From MM2 sp035460165 (GTDB lineage: Bacteria > Pseudomonadota > Gammaproteobacteria > Burkholderiales > Methylophilaceae): DNA of 64,000 nucleotides. Within the stretch, counting starts at the first letter, position 1; every line of letters begins with the position of its first letter. A model generated the notes under the pieces. The model did not search any database, had not been told where the DNA came from, and was given only the letters and a program-made list of their open reading frames with translations. Where the stretch lies: NCBI GenBank assembly GCA_035460165.1, contig DATHWW010000002.1:1-64000 (forward strand). Direction: 5' to 3'. Positions 16,427 through 24,786 of the stretch are shown here, piece after piece. The position numbers and the translations under genes are program-made.

Positions 16427-17035
16427 TTATTCGCTCAATACGTCCGCGCCTTCGGGGGGCGTGAAGCGGAAACTCTTTTCATTCAGCTTGGGGTTAAGTT
16501 CCTGCTTGCTGAATTCGATCACCGTGACTTGGCCGAAGCTGTCGCGCATTTCCATTTCTTGCAGCATGTTGCCCTTAAAACCGAGCACCACGCGATCGAA
16601 ACCGGATTCCTTTTCTTTCGGGATCGCTTCAACCCAATTCAGGTCACCCTGCTTGCCGACGTTCTTGAGATCGAAAGTCTTGTCGATGTCCTTGCTGCCG
16701 GCCAGCAGCGCCGCGGGGCTGGAACCCAGCACTTTGTCTAGCGGGCGTACCGTCACCTGGTTAAGCTCGGGGTCGTACAGCCAGACTTTTTTGCCGTCGC
16801 CGACAATCAGCTGCACATAAGGCTTGTCGTAATCCCAGCGGAACTTGCCCGGGCGCTGCAACTGCATGCTGCCGGTGACTTCCTGCACCTTGCGGCCAAG
16901 GTTATCGACTACGGTCTGCTGGAACTTGGCGCGCATGGAAGTGCTGTTCTGAAAGAAATTCTTCAGGGTTTGCACTTCGTCGGCACTGGCGGCCAGCGAA
17001 AACGCAGCGAGTAAAACGGAAACGATAAAACGCAT
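16427..17035 (-). CDS. lolA: Outer-membrane lipoprotein carrier protein LolA
   Basis: Periplasmic chaperone that carries lipoproteins from LolCDE to LolB. It has 202 residues with a signal peptide (MRFIVSVLLAAFSLAASA-D). The mature part has the LolA pattern LKNFFQNSTSMRAKFQQTV, GSMQLQRPGKFRWDYDKPY, KKVWLYDPELNQVTVRPL, and VVLGFKGNMLQEMEMRDSFG. It is 55 bases downstream of ftsK on the same strand, the classic ftsK-lolA pair. It converges with the OGT-like gene (6 bases between stops). The rarA gene normally found next is 5.9 kb away. Confidence 0.95.
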   Translation of the reverse strand: MRFIVSVLLAAFSLAASADEVQTLKNFFQNSTSMRAKFQQTVVDNLGRKVQEVTGSMQLQRPGKFRWDYDKPYVQLIVGDGKKVWLYDPELNQVTVRPLDKVLGSSPAALLAGSKDIDKTFDLKNVGKQGDLNWVEAIPKEKESGFDRVVLGFKGNMLQEMEMRDSFGQVTVIEFSKQELNPKLNEKSFRFTPPEGADVLSE

Positions 17036-17090
17036 TAGATTCTCTATTGTTGGTGAAAGAAGTTGCGACAGCTGAGATTCAACCGGGTTC

Positions 17091-19382
17091 TTATTCTCCG
17101 GCAGGCGCGAGCACTTCGCGATTGCCGTTGGACTGCATCGCCGACACGATGCCGGCGCGCTCCATTTCCTCGATCAGGCGCGCGGCGCGGTTGTAGCCGA
17201 TGCGCAGGTGGCGCTGCACCGCCGAGATCGAGGCGCGGCGCGACTTGAGCACGATGGCGACGGCTTGGTCGTAGAGCGGATCGGATTCGCCGCCACCTTC
17301 GCCCGCCATCCCGCCTTCCATGCCTTCGCCCGCTTCGGAATCGCCGGTGAGGATGCCGTCGATGTAATCCGGCTCGCCCAGCGATTTGAGGTATTCCACG
17401 ACGCGGTGCACTTCCTGGTCGCTGACGAAAGCGCCGTGCACGCGCTGCGGATAGCCGGTGCCTGGCGGCTGGTAGAGCATGTCGCCCTGCCCCAGCAACG
17501 CTTCCGCGCCCATCGCATCCAGAATCGTGCGCGAGTCGATCTTGCTCGATACCTGGAAGGCGACGCGGGTCGGGATATTGGCCTTGATCAGGCCGGTGAT
17601 CACGTCCACGGACGGGCGCTGCGTCGCCAGTACCAGGTGGATGCCGGAAGCGCGCGCTTTCTGCGCAAGCCGCGCAATCAGTTCTTCCACCTTCTTGCCG
17701 ACCACCATCATCATGTCGGCCAGCTCGTCAATGACGACGACGATCAACGGCATTTCTTCCAGCGGCTCGGGGTTGTCCGGAGTGATCGTGAACGGATTGG
17801 TCAGCTTGTTGCCGGATTTCTCGGCATCGAGGACTTTCTGGTTGTAACCCGCGAGGTTGCGCACACCCAGCGTGGACATCAGGCGGTAACGCTTTTCCAT
17901 CTCGGCCACGCACCAGTTAAGCGCGCTCGCGGCTTGGCGCATGTCGGTCACCACAGGCGCCAGCAAATGCGGGATGCCTTCGTAGACCGACAACTCCAGC
18001 ATTTTCGGGTCGACCAGGATCAGCCTCACCTTGCTCGCATCGGCCTTGTACACCAGGCTCAAAATCATCGCGTTGATCGCCACCGACTTACCCGAGCCGG
18101 TGGTACCCGCGACCAGCACGTGCGGCATCTTGGCGAGGTCGGCCACCACCGGCTTGCCGGAGATGTCCTTGCCCATCGCAATGGCGAGCGGCGAAGCCAT
18201 GTCGGCGTACACCTGGGAACCGAGAATTTCGGTGAGGCACACCACCTGCCGCTTGGGGTTGGGGATTTCGATCGCCATGCAGCTTTTGCCGGGAATGGTT
18301 TCCACCACGCGGATGCTGACCACGGACAAGGCACGCGCCAGATCCTTGGCAAGATTGGTGATCTGGCTGCCCTTCACGCCGGCAGCCGGTTCGAATTCGT
18401 AGCGGGTAATCACCGGGCCGGGCAACGCGGAAGTCACCTTGACCTCGATATTGAAATCCATCAGCTTGCGCTCGATCAGACGCGAAGTGAATTCCAGCGT
18501 TTCGGCACTTTGCACTTCGACCACGCCCTTGGGCTCGTCCAGCAAGTGCAGCGGCGGCAGCGGCGAATCCGGCATGGTCTGGAACAGCGGCGTCTGGCGC
18601 TCTTTTTCCACGCGGTCGCTCTTGGGGATTTCCAGTTGCGGCGCCTCGATCTGCACCGGCGGACGATCCTCCACGCGCTTGCGCTCGCTTTCCACGTACT
18701 CTTCGCGCAATTGCTCTGCCACCTTGCCGACCTTTTTGTCCTGCCAATCCTGCCAGCTCTGCCGCAGGAAGCTGTAGGTTCTTTCGAGCAGCCAACCGAA
18801 TTTTTCGGTGATTTTCAGCCACGACCAACCAGTAAAGAGGCTGAAGCCGGTTGCAAACGCAAGCAACAGCAGCATTGTCGAACCGGTAAAGCCGAGCACA
18901 TGGCGCAGCAACTCATCGATCACACTGCCCAGCATGCCACCCTGCGCCAGCGGCAACATCAAGTGCAATTCGAGCAGGTGGCCGGCCTCGAGCGCGCTGG
19001 AAGCCAGCAGCATCAATACAAAACCGATGACATTGAACAGCAGATACGGCCGCTCGGCCTCAGTAAGTTCCAGACGTTTGTAGACCCACCACATCGCGTA
19101 AAACGCCATCACAGCCAGCCACCATGCAGAAAACCCAAACAGGTACAGCAGGATATCGGCAACCCATGCGCCCAGCGAACCGCCGGCATTATGTATCGCG
19201 GCATCCTCACTGGCGCTATGCGACCAGCCCGGATCGTCGCGGTTATAAGTAAACAGAATGGTAGCGAGGTAACTGCCCGCCACGACCAGCACCAGCCACC
19301 AGGCCTCGCGGATCAGGCCGGCGGTTTTCTCTGGAACCTCGCGTCGGGAAATGGCAGATGACGGTTTTTTTTGGAAAAACAT
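17091..19382 (-). CDS. ftsK: DNA translocase FtsK
   Basis: Septal DNA pump that clears chromosome dimers through XerCD-dif. It has 763 residues, a short FtsK with little linker. N-terminal membrane segments lie at about 28-190, a short charged linker at about 215-270, and the RecA-like motor from about 285. Walker A is VAGTTGSGKSVAIN, Walker B LIVVVIDELADMMMV. The C-terminal gamma winged helix is complete (DPLYDQAVAIVLKSRRASIS, then VQRHLRIGYNRAARLIEEME). Codons 4-7 contain an A8 run (plus-strand T8 at 19365-19372). It is divergent from oxyR with 71 bases between starts and is followed by lolA. Confidence 0.97.
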   Translation of the reverse strand: MFFQKKPSSAISRREVPEKTAGLIREAWWLVLVVAGSYLATILFTYNRDDPGWSHSASEDAAIHNAGGSLGAWVADILLYLFGFSAWWLAVMAFYAMWWVYKRLELTEAERPYLLFNVIGFVLMLLASSALEAGHLLELHLMLPLAQGGMLGSVIDELLRHVLGFTGSTMLLLLAFATGFSLFTGWSWLKITEKFGWLLERTYSFLRQSWQDWQDKKVGKVAEQLREEYVESERKRVEDRPPVQIEAPQLEIPKSDRVEKERQTPLFQTMPDSPLPPLHLLDEPKGVVEVQSAETLEFTSRLIERKLMDFNIEVKVTSALPGPVITRYEFEPAAGVKGSQITNLAKDLARALSVVSIRVVETIPGKSCMAIEIPNPKRQVVCLTEILGSQVYADMASPLAIAMGKDISGKPVVADLAKMPHVLVAGTTGSGKSVAINAMILSLVYKADASKVRLILVDPKMLELSVYEGIPHLLAPVVTDMRQAASALNWCVAEMEKRYRLMSTLGVRNLAGYNQKVLDAEKSGNKLTNPFTITPDNPEPLEEMPLIVVVIDELADMMMVVGKKVEELIARLAQKARASGIHLVLATQRPSVDVITGLIKANIPTRVAFQVSSKIDSRTILDAMGAEALLGQGDMLYQPPGTGYPQRVHGAFVSDQEVHRVVEYLKSLGEPDYIDGILTGDSEAGEGMEGGMAGEGGGESDPLYDQAVAIVLKSRRASISAVQRHLRIGYNRAARLIEEMERAGIVSAMQSNGNREVLAPAGE

Positions 19383-19453
19383 GCTGTCTGGTGAACTCGA
19401 TATCCGCGTAAAATTGGATTTTACCGGACTTTAACCTCAACGAAACCACCCAG

Positions 19454-20383
19454 ATGACATTAACGGAATTACGCTACATCGTCGCCGTGGCAAGGGAACG
19501 GCACTTCGGCCGCGCCGCTCAGGCCTGTTTCGTCAGCCAGCCCACATTGAGCGTCGGTATCAAGAAAATCGAGGAAGAGTTAGGGGTGCTGATTTTCGAG
19601 CGCGGCTCGAACGAAATCACCCTGACGCACGTGGGCGAGGAAATCGTCGCCCAAGCTGCGCGCACGCTGGAAAACGCCGCCGCGATCAAGACCATCGCCC
19701 AGCAAAGCGGCGATCCGCTGTCGCATCCGCTGCGGCTGGGTGCGATCTATACCATTGGGCCTTATCTGCTGCCGGGGATACTACCGATGCTGCGCGAACG
19801 CGCGCCCAACATGCAGCTGCTGATCCAGGAAAGCTACACCGCCAGCCTGCGCGAACAGCTCAAGCAAGGCAAACTCGATGTGGCGATTCTATCGCTGCCT
19901 TTCGAGGAGCCCGGCATGGTCATACATCCAATATACGATGAACCGTTTCAAGTCGCAGTACCGCTCGATCATCACTGGCGCGACCGTGCAGCCATTCCGC
20001 CGGAAGAACTGGGCAACGAATCGGTGTTGTTGCTCGGGGCCGGCAACTGCTTCCGCGACCAGGTATTGCAGGTATGTCCGTCGCTCGCTCGCGGAACTTC
20101 GGCCAGCGGCATGCAACAAACGTTGGAGGGAAGCTCGCTGGAAACGATACGCTACATGGTCGCCTCGGGCGTGGGCATGACTATATTGCCCTGCACCGCG
20201 GCAAGCGTCAGCCGGGAAGACAGCGCGATGCTGCGCTTCATTCCGTTTACGCAGCCCACGCCCAAGCGTCGCGTTGCGCTGGTGTGGCGCAAAAGCTTTA
20301 CCCGTCCGCAAGCGGTGGAAGTGCTTATCGAAGCCATCCGGCAGGCGAAAAACCCGTGCACGCAGTGGATCGACGCCGCATAG
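19454..20383 (+). CDS. oxyR: Hydrogen-peroxide-sensing LysR regulator OxyR
   Basis: Transcription activator of peroxide defence. It has 309 residues. The N-terminal LysR HTH (FGRAAQACFVSQPTLSVGIK) is followed by the effector domain. The two redox cysteines fall exactly at C199 and C208 (GNCFRDQVLQVCPSL), the same positions and spacing as in E. coli OxyR, so peroxide sensing by disulfide formation is very likely. It is divergent from ftsK. The dps gene, a classical OxyR target, starts 87 bases downstream. Confidence 0.95.
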   Translation: MTLTELRYIVAVARERHFGRAAQACFVSQPTLSVGIKKIEEELGVLIFERGSNEITLTHVGEEIVAQAARTLENAAAIKTIAQQSGDPLSHPLRLGAIYTIGPYLLPGILPMLRERAPNMQLLIQESYTASLREQLKQGKLDVAILSLPFEEPGMVIHPIYDEPFQVAVPLDHHWRDRAAIPPEELGNESVLLLGAGNCFRDQVLQVCPSLARGTSASGMQQTLEGSSLETIRYMVASGVGMTILPCTAASVSREDSAMLRFIPFTQPTPKRRVALVWRKSFTRPQAVEVLIEAIRQAKNPCTQWIDAA

Positions 20384-20416
20384 CAGTTAGCTATCAAAAC
20401 AATTTAAACAATCAAT

Positions 20417-20445
20417 TTGCGCTATCAATCAGCGAGCGCTAAATT
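20417..20445 (+). promoter_or_regulatory. Possible weak sigma-70 promoter of dps
   Basis: TTGCGC (20417-20422), a 17-base spacer, and TAAATT (20440-20445) lie 26 bases upstream of the dps start. Both boxes are poor matches to consensus (3 of 6 and 4 of 6), as often found at activator-dependent promoters. I did not find a complete four-element OxyR site. Confidence 0.35.
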
Positions 20446-20470
20446 AATAACATCAAGAATGGAGGCAGTC

Positions 20471-20947
20471 ATGAGTCTGGAAATTGATATCGGAATCTCT
20501 CCCACGGATCGCAAGGAAATCGCCGACGGGCTTTCGCGAGTGCTCGCCGACACGTATACGGTCTACTTGCGCACGCACAATTTCCACTGGAACGTCACCG
20601 GGCCGATGTTCCAGACTTTGCACCTGATGTTCATGACCCAATATAACGAGTTGTGGACGGCAACCGACCTGATCGCGGAACGCATCCGCGCACTCGGCTT
20701 TCCCGCACCCGGTACATACACGGCGTTCGGCAAGCTGACCTCGATCAAGGAAGTGGAAGGCGTGCCCAAGGCGCAGGACATGATTCGCCTCTTGGTCGAA
20801 GGCAATGAAGCCGTCGCCCGCACTGCACGCGAGATTTTCCCCATCGTGGAAAAAGCCAACGACCAGCCGACCGCCGACCTGCTGACGCAGCGCATGCAGG
20901 TGCATGAGAAGACGGCGTGGATGTTGCGCAGCCTGCTCGAAAATTAA
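20471..20947 (+). CDS. dps: Dps-family ferritin-like DNA-binding protein
   Basis: Dodecameric mini-ferritin that oxidises Fe(II) with peroxide and protects DNA. The ATG at 20471 is preceded by GGAGG with a 6-base spacing, which makes it the start although the frame is open from 20417. The product has 158 residues. Ferroxidase residues are recognisable in NFHWNVTGPMFQTLHLMF and in TATDLIAERIRALG. It lies directly after oxyR on the same strand, which fits peroxide control. It has no Lys-rich N-terminal tail, so tight DNA binding by that route is not evident. Confidence 0.93.
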   Translation: MSLEIDIGISPTDRKEIADGLSRVLADTYTVYLRTHNFHWNVTGPMFQTLHLMFMTQYNELWTATDLIAERIRALGFPAPGTYTAFGKLTSIKEVEGVPKAQDMIRLLVEGNEAVARTAREIFPIVEKANDQPTADLLTQRMQVHEKTAWMLRSLLEN

Positions 20948-21038
20948 GCTGGTAAAATCCTGGTAATTCAAGCCGCAGCGGATTTCGTTCGCTGCGGCGC
21001 AACCATTTTTAGTCATATTTTTAGGAGTCGTAGAAGTC

Positions 21039-21989
21039 ATGTCCACCAAGCACGCCCGCCTGCTCATTCTGGGCTCAGGCCCCGCCGGCTATTCGGCCGC
21101 GGTCTATGCTGCCCGCGCCAACCTGAAACCGGTGCTGGTCACCGGCATCGCCCAGGGCGGCCAACTGATGACCACCACCGATGTCGATAACTGGCCGGCC
21201 GATGCCGACGGCGTGCAAGGGCCGGAACTGATGGAGCGCTTCCAGAAGCATGCCGAGCGCTTCAACACCGAAATGATCTTCGACCACATCCACACCGCCA
21301 AGCTGACCGAAAAACCGATCCGCTTGATCGGCGACAGCGGCGAATACACCTGTGACGCACTGGTCATCGCCACCGGCGCCTCCGCGCAGTATCTCGGCCT
21401 GCCGTCCGAAGAAGCCTTCGCCGGCAAAGGCGTATCCGCCTGCGCCACTTGCGACGGTTTCTTCTACCGCAACCAGGAAGTCGCGGTCATCGGCGGCGGC
21501 AACACTGCGGTCGAAGAGGCGCTGTACCTCGCCAACATCGCCAGCAAAGTGACGCTGGTGCATCGCCGTGACAAGTTCAAGGCCGAAGCGATCCTGGTCG
21601 ACAAGCTGATGGCTCGCGTCAAGGAAGGCAAGATCGAACTGCAACTGCACCACGTGCTGGACGAAGTGCTGGGCGACGACAGCGGCGTCACCGGCATGCG
21701 CGTCAAGAACAACCAGACCGGCGAAACCAAGGAGATTGCGTTGAAAGGCGTGTTTATCGCCATCGGCCACAAGCCGAACACCGACATCTTCGAAGGCCAG
21801 CTCGACATGGAAGGCGGCTACATCATGACCAAGGGCGGCCGCGAAGGCAACGCCACCGCCACCAACGTGCCCGGCGTGTTTGCCGCCGGCGACGTGCAGG
21901 ACCACATCTACCGCCAGGCGGTCACCAGCGCCGGCTCCGGCTGCATGGCCGCGCTCGACGCCGAGCGCTACCTGGACGGCCACGGCTAA
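21039..21989 (+). CDS. trxB: Thioredoxin reductase
   Basis: FAD-containing NADPH:thioredoxin reductase. It has 316 residues, normal for the low-molecular-weight type. FAD motif GSGPAGYSAAVYAARANL at the N-terminus, redox-active CATC (SACATCDGFFYR) near residues 136-139, NADPH motif VIGGGNTAVEEALYL, and the C-terminal FAD motif GVFAAGDVQDHIYRQAVTSA. It forms an oxidative-stress neighbourhood with oxyR and dps. A strong intrinsic terminator lies 22 bases downstream. Confidence 0.97.
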   Translation: MSTKHARLLILGSGPAGYSAAVYAARANLKPVLVTGIAQGGQLMTTTDVDNWPADADGVQGPELMERFQKHAERFNTEMIFDHIHTAKLTEKPIRLIGDSGEYTCDALVIATGASAQYLGLPSEEAFAGKGVSACATCDGFFYRNQEVAVIGGGNTAVEEALYLANIASKVTLVHRRDKFKAEAILVDKLMARVKEGKIELQLHHVLDEVLGDDSGVTGMRVKNNQTGETKEIALKGVFIAIGHKPNTDIFEGQLDMEGGYIMTKGGREGNATATNVPGVFAAGDVQDHIYRQAVTSAGSGCMAALDAERYLDGHG

Positions 21990-22010
21990 ATCGGCCGCTG
22001 CGCTACCCAC

Positions 22011-22060
22011 AGCGCACAGGGAATGCGAAAATAACGCATCTTCCTGTGCGCTTTTTCTTT
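22011..22060 (+). terminator. Composite-stem terminator after trxB
   Basis: The outer stem pairs agcgcacagg (from 22011) with cctgtgcgct (to 22052), with one bulged G. An inner stem ATGCG/CGCAT encloses an A/T loop. The sequence then reads ttttcttt. It ends only 12 bases before the GTG start of the Smr gene. Confidence 0.85.
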
Positions 22061-22071
22061 GTTCCGACACC

Positions 22072-22614
22072 GTGGCAACCGACCCTGACGACGATGACAT
22101 CCACCTGTTCCGCGAGGCGATCAAAGACGCGCGCCCGCTGAAGCAGCCGCCGCGCGTGCAGCATCCGGCAAAAAAACCGCGCCCCGTTCCCCAGCAATTC
22201 ATCCGCGACGAATACCAGGCACTCGCCGACTCGCTGTCCGACCACTACATCCCCGCGCACGAACTCGAAAGCGGCGAAGAAGCCCTGTACCTGCGCGAAG
22301 GGCACTCCCCCGACATTTTGCGCAAACTGCGCCGTGGTCATTGGGTGATCCAGGAACAGCTCGACCTGCACGGCATGTACGCCGACGAAGCCCGCCTCTA
22401 TGTCGTGCAGTTTCTCGCCGAATGCCGCAAACGCGGCGCCCGCTGCGTGCGCATCATCCACGGCAAGGGGCTGGGCTCGAAGAACCGCGAACCGGTGTTG
22501 AAAAACAAGTTGCGCAACTGGCTGATGCAGCGCGACGAAGTGCTGGCGTATTGTCAGGCGCGAGAAGTGGATGGGGGAAGTGGAGCGCTGGTGGTGTTGC
22601 TTAAGGTAAGTTAG
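22072..22614 (+). CDS. Smr-domain protein
   Basis: 180 residues from the GTG at 22072; no ATG is available upstream that keeps the conserved N-terminus (DDIHLFREAIKDARPL). The N-terminal helical region is followed by an Smr domain (about 95-180) with LDLHGMYADEARLYVVQFL and RIIHGKGLGSKNREPVLKNK, the catalytic-type H-G-x-G motif. Smr proteins are nucleases; SmrB-type members cleave mRNA at collided ribosomes. The gene follows trxB, as in many betaproteobacteria. No Shine-Dalgarno is evident at the GTG, and a terminator lies directly upstream, so its expression is unclear. Confidence 0.85.
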   Translation: MATDPDDDDIHLFREAIKDARPLKQPPRVQHPAKKPRPVPQQFIRDEYQALADSLSDHYIPAHELESGEEALYLREGHSPDILRKLRRGHWVIQEQLDLHGMYADEARLYVVQFLAECRKRGARCVRIIHGKGLGSKNREPVLKNKLRNWLMQRDEVLAYCQAREVDGGSGALVVLLKVS

Positions 22615-22625
22615 ATTGGTTGCGT

Positions 22626-22647
22626 TCGTAATTGCATGGAATTACGA
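22626..22647. repeat. Perfect 8-bp inverted repeat at the left edge of the AT-rich island
   Basis: TCGTAATT (22626-22633) and AATTACGA (22640-22647) flank a 6-base spacer. It lies 11 bases after the Smr stop and touches the -35 box of the next putative promoter, so it could be an operator. There is no T tract, so it is not a standard terminator. Confidence 0.6.
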
Positions 22648-22674
22648 TGGACAATCAGTTCATAGCCATATAAT
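22648..22674 (+). promoter_or_regulatory. Putative promoter of the first island gene
   Basis: TGGACA (22648-22653) and a perfect TATAAT (22669-22674) are separated by 15 bases, a short spacer. The start codon of the gene at 22699 lies 24 bases after the -10 box. Confidence 0.5.
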
Positions 22675-22698
22675 CATAAGTATTAGATGGAGGTGGGA

Positions 22699-23049
22699 AT
22701 GCAACGCGAAATTGAAGACCAATTAAGAGTCCTATCAGACCCATTAACTGACATAGATCAAATCAGGCTGAACATTGCAAAACTTATTGCTCGGAAAATT
22801 GAGGCTGCGCGCAACTCCTTCAGCCCGTGGGAACGTTTTCATTTTGCGCATGCGATCTCGCATTTGAACAACAATATCGCAATTGGAACCCCAAGCAATA
22901 CATTTTGGCTTCGTGCAGCTCTTGTTGCTCTTGAAAAGGCATCTACTCCCCCATCGGAGCACTCATCTCAATATCCTATACAAGAAGAAGAAACTGAGCC
23001 ATTCACTTACGAGGCTCTCTCAAACGCTATTCGTCAGCTTGGTGGGTAA
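22699..23049 (+). CDS. Unknown small protein in AT-rich island
   Basis: The ATG at 22699 follows GGAGGTGGGA and is preferred over the in-frame ATG at 22687, which lies inside that ribosome-binding sequence. The product has 116 residues. It is mainly helical, with a charged N-terminus (QREIEDQLRVLSDPLTDIDQ), a middle ERFHFAHAISHLNNNIA segment and a short acidic run before the end. I recognise no family. Base composition is more AT-rich than that of the flanking housekeeping genes, and it is followed by the broken HEPN-like gene. No signal peptide or membrane segment is seen. Confidence 0.6.
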   Translation: MQREIEDQLRVLSDPLTDIDQIRLNIAKLIARKIEAARNSFSPWERFHFAHAISHLNNNIAIGTPSNTFWLRAALVALEKASTPPSEHSSQYPIQEEETEPFTYEALSNAIRQLGG

Positions 23050-23077
23050 ATCGAAGAACAGTTAGTTCATAGATTCC

Positions 23078-23692
23078 ATGACAACCGTATCTGGCGAACT
23101 CTCAGATTGGGAAGCTTTTAATGCTTATGCCCACTCGCCCGGCCCCGGCTACTTCGGTTTCAAAGCTGATATAGGAGACATTAATCGCTTCGCAGCTCGA
23201 TATAGAGCAGCCAAATGCTTCCGTAGTATTGACCTCGAAGGCTACACGAACAATGTACGCGCATGATATGCAGCTCTCTGTTGAGTCTTATTTGTCTACT
23301 CCGCATTGGAAGCATATTTAAAGGTGATGAATATTAAACCGAAAGCACTTGCGAAACCTCTTTCTGACTTTGGTGCATATGACCTGCTCAAGGCAGTGCG
23401 AACTACTGATAGTGGGGATCGCTTCTACAAATTCATCTATGATCGCGTGAACGACCAACACAAACAGGAGTTGGACCTCTATTTTAAAGATGATCCATGC
23501 AACGTGGCGTACTTAGCTTCTGCGATTCGCCACATCTTCGCTCATGGATGGCTTACACCGAGCGCTGGTGGAGGGGACGCTGCACAAGCAGTTCTAATTT
23601 GTGACATGATCTCTGAGTTTGTCTTGAGTTTTCTGGACCATTCCTTTTCGAATTCAATCAAATCGGGTTTGAAGACTATGAATGGAACTTAA
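23078..23692 (+). pseudogene. HEPN-like protein gene interrupted by two in-frame TGA codons
   Basis: The reading frame from ATG 23078 to the stop at 23692 is continuous apart from TGA codons at 23264-23266 and 23282-23284, five codons apart. Between and after them the frame still reads as protein (YAALC, then VLFVYSALEAYLKV), so the two open parts belong to one ancestral gene of about 205 codons. The downstream part has IRHIFAHG near its C-terminus, matching the R-x4-H motif of HEPN ribonuclease-type domains and the common RNxxxHG pattern of that fold. The second part could be translated alone from TTG 23306 or ATG 23327. No ribosome-binding site is evident at 23078. Family placement is by motif only. 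Confidence 0.55.
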
Positions 23693-23829
23693 GATGGCTA
23701 TATATCACGGACTACAAGCTCCAAGCGAGCAAAGACTTCTGCAATATATACAATTATTGTTACTCATCAACCAATAGTACTAAATAGATTGCCTAAATTA
23801 GTAAAGAGGCCTTTTATTGGAGTTTTTAT

Positions 23830-24252
23830 ATGACTTATTTTCTTCTGGGATTATTAATATTGACTGCCTTTCTAATTTACATCGGCATCAATGAGATAAA
23901 ACGAACTAATTTTTTTCTGAATATATTGCTCAATAATTTCGAAGAAGGAAAAAATATTCAGGAAAATATTCTTTCAGATTTAAAGATAATAAATGGAAGA
24001 ATAAGTAATTTGGACGAAGAAATAAGAAAAAATATTCAGAAACAGATGGATACAATATTTGAAATTAAAAGAAGCTCAGAAAAAATGATAACTAGAGATG
24101 GTCTGGCTGACGAGCTTTCAATAATACTTTTAACAATATCAGAGAAATTTGATAGCGTTGAGCGCACCTTAACAAAAGTGAGACTTCGTTTAGAGTTTAC
24201 TGACGAAGAAATAAAAAGTGATGTAATTTTAAATTTAATTGATAAAAATTAA
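23830..24252 (+). CDS. Membrane-anchored coiled-coil protein, unknown
   Basis: 140 residues. A single N-terminal hydrophobic segment (YFLLGLLILTAFLIYIGI, residues 3-20) anchors it, probably with the C-terminus in the cytoplasm. The rest is a highly charged helix with heptad-like spacing of Ile/Leu (about 35-130), a likely coiled coil. A GGAG site precedes the ATG by 8 bases. The codons are very AT-rich and unlike the neighbours, which points to recent acquisition. The layout resembles small anchored partner proteins in accessory or defence loci, but no family is recognised. Confidence 0.6.
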   Translation: MTYFLLGLLILTAFLIYIGINEIKRTNFFLNILLNNFEEGKNIQENILSDLKIINGRISNLDEEIRKNIQKQMDTIFEIKRSSEKMITRDGLADELSIILLTISEKFDSVERTLTKVRLRLEFTDEEIKSDVILNLIDKN

Positions 24253-24309
24253 ACTTAGTAAATATACTAATAAGTTTAGAGTGGCGGAATATTTATAGTC
24301 AGAGAAATT

Positions 24310-24786
24310 TCATAGTGGCTGAATTAAACAAACCGCCTCGGCAGCAATCCCCTCGCCTCTACCCGTAAACCCCAGCTTTTCCGTAGTCGTCGCCTTCACA
24401 TTCACGCCATCATTCGCGACCCCGATATCCGCCGCGATATTCGCGCACATCGCCGGGATATGTTTCGCCAACTTGGGCTCTTCCGCGATCACCGTGGCAT
24501 CGACGTTGACCACGCCGTAGCCCTTTTCCTTTATCAAGGCTGCGACATGCCGCAGCAGCTCGCGCGAGTCGATGCCCTTGAAGCGCGAGTCGGTGTCGGG
24601 AAAATGCTTGCCGATGTCGCCCAGCGCCGCGGCGCCGAGTAGCGCGTCGCAGATCGCATGCAACAGCACATCTGCATCGGAGTGCCCCTTCAGACCTTTT
24701 TCATGCGGGATATCCACCCCGCCGATGATGCATTTGCGCCCTTCCACCAGTTGGTGAACGTCGAAGCCGTGGCCGATTCTGATCAT
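24310..24786 (-). CDS. ispF: 2-C-methyl-D-erythritol 2,4-cyclodiphosphate synthase
   Basis: MEP-pathway enzyme converting CDP-ME 2-phosphate to MEcPP with release of CMP. It has 158 residues, normal length. Zn/substrate motifs: RIGHGFDVHQL at the N-terminus, GHSDADVLLHAICDALLGA near 33-51, FPDTDSRFKGIDSRELL, and the C-terminal KATTTEKLGFTGRGEGI. The start overlaps the ispD stop as ATGA (24783-24786), so the two are translationally coupled. Confidence 0.97.
   Translation of the reverse strand: MIRIGHGFDVHQLVEGRKCIIGGVDIPHEKGLKGHSDADVLLHAICDALLGAAALGDIGKHFPDTDSRFKGIDSRELLRHVAALIKEKGYGVVNVDATVIAEEPKLAKHIPAMCANIAADIGVANDGVNVKATTTEKLGFTGRGEGIAAEAVCLIQPL

Noticed and set aside
17208..19361. Plus-strand frame of 717 codons over ftsK
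   Set aside because: It is the antisense shadow of ftsK, whose minus-strand product has all motifs; the plus product is His/Gln/Arg-rich with no family features.
20384..20470. OxyR four-element binding site before dps
   Set aside because: Two CTAT elements occur, but the ATAG partners and spacing are missing.
23264..23284. Selenocysteine decoding of the two TGA codons
   Set aside because: No stem-loop of SECIS type was recognised after either TGA, and no selenoprotein family fits.
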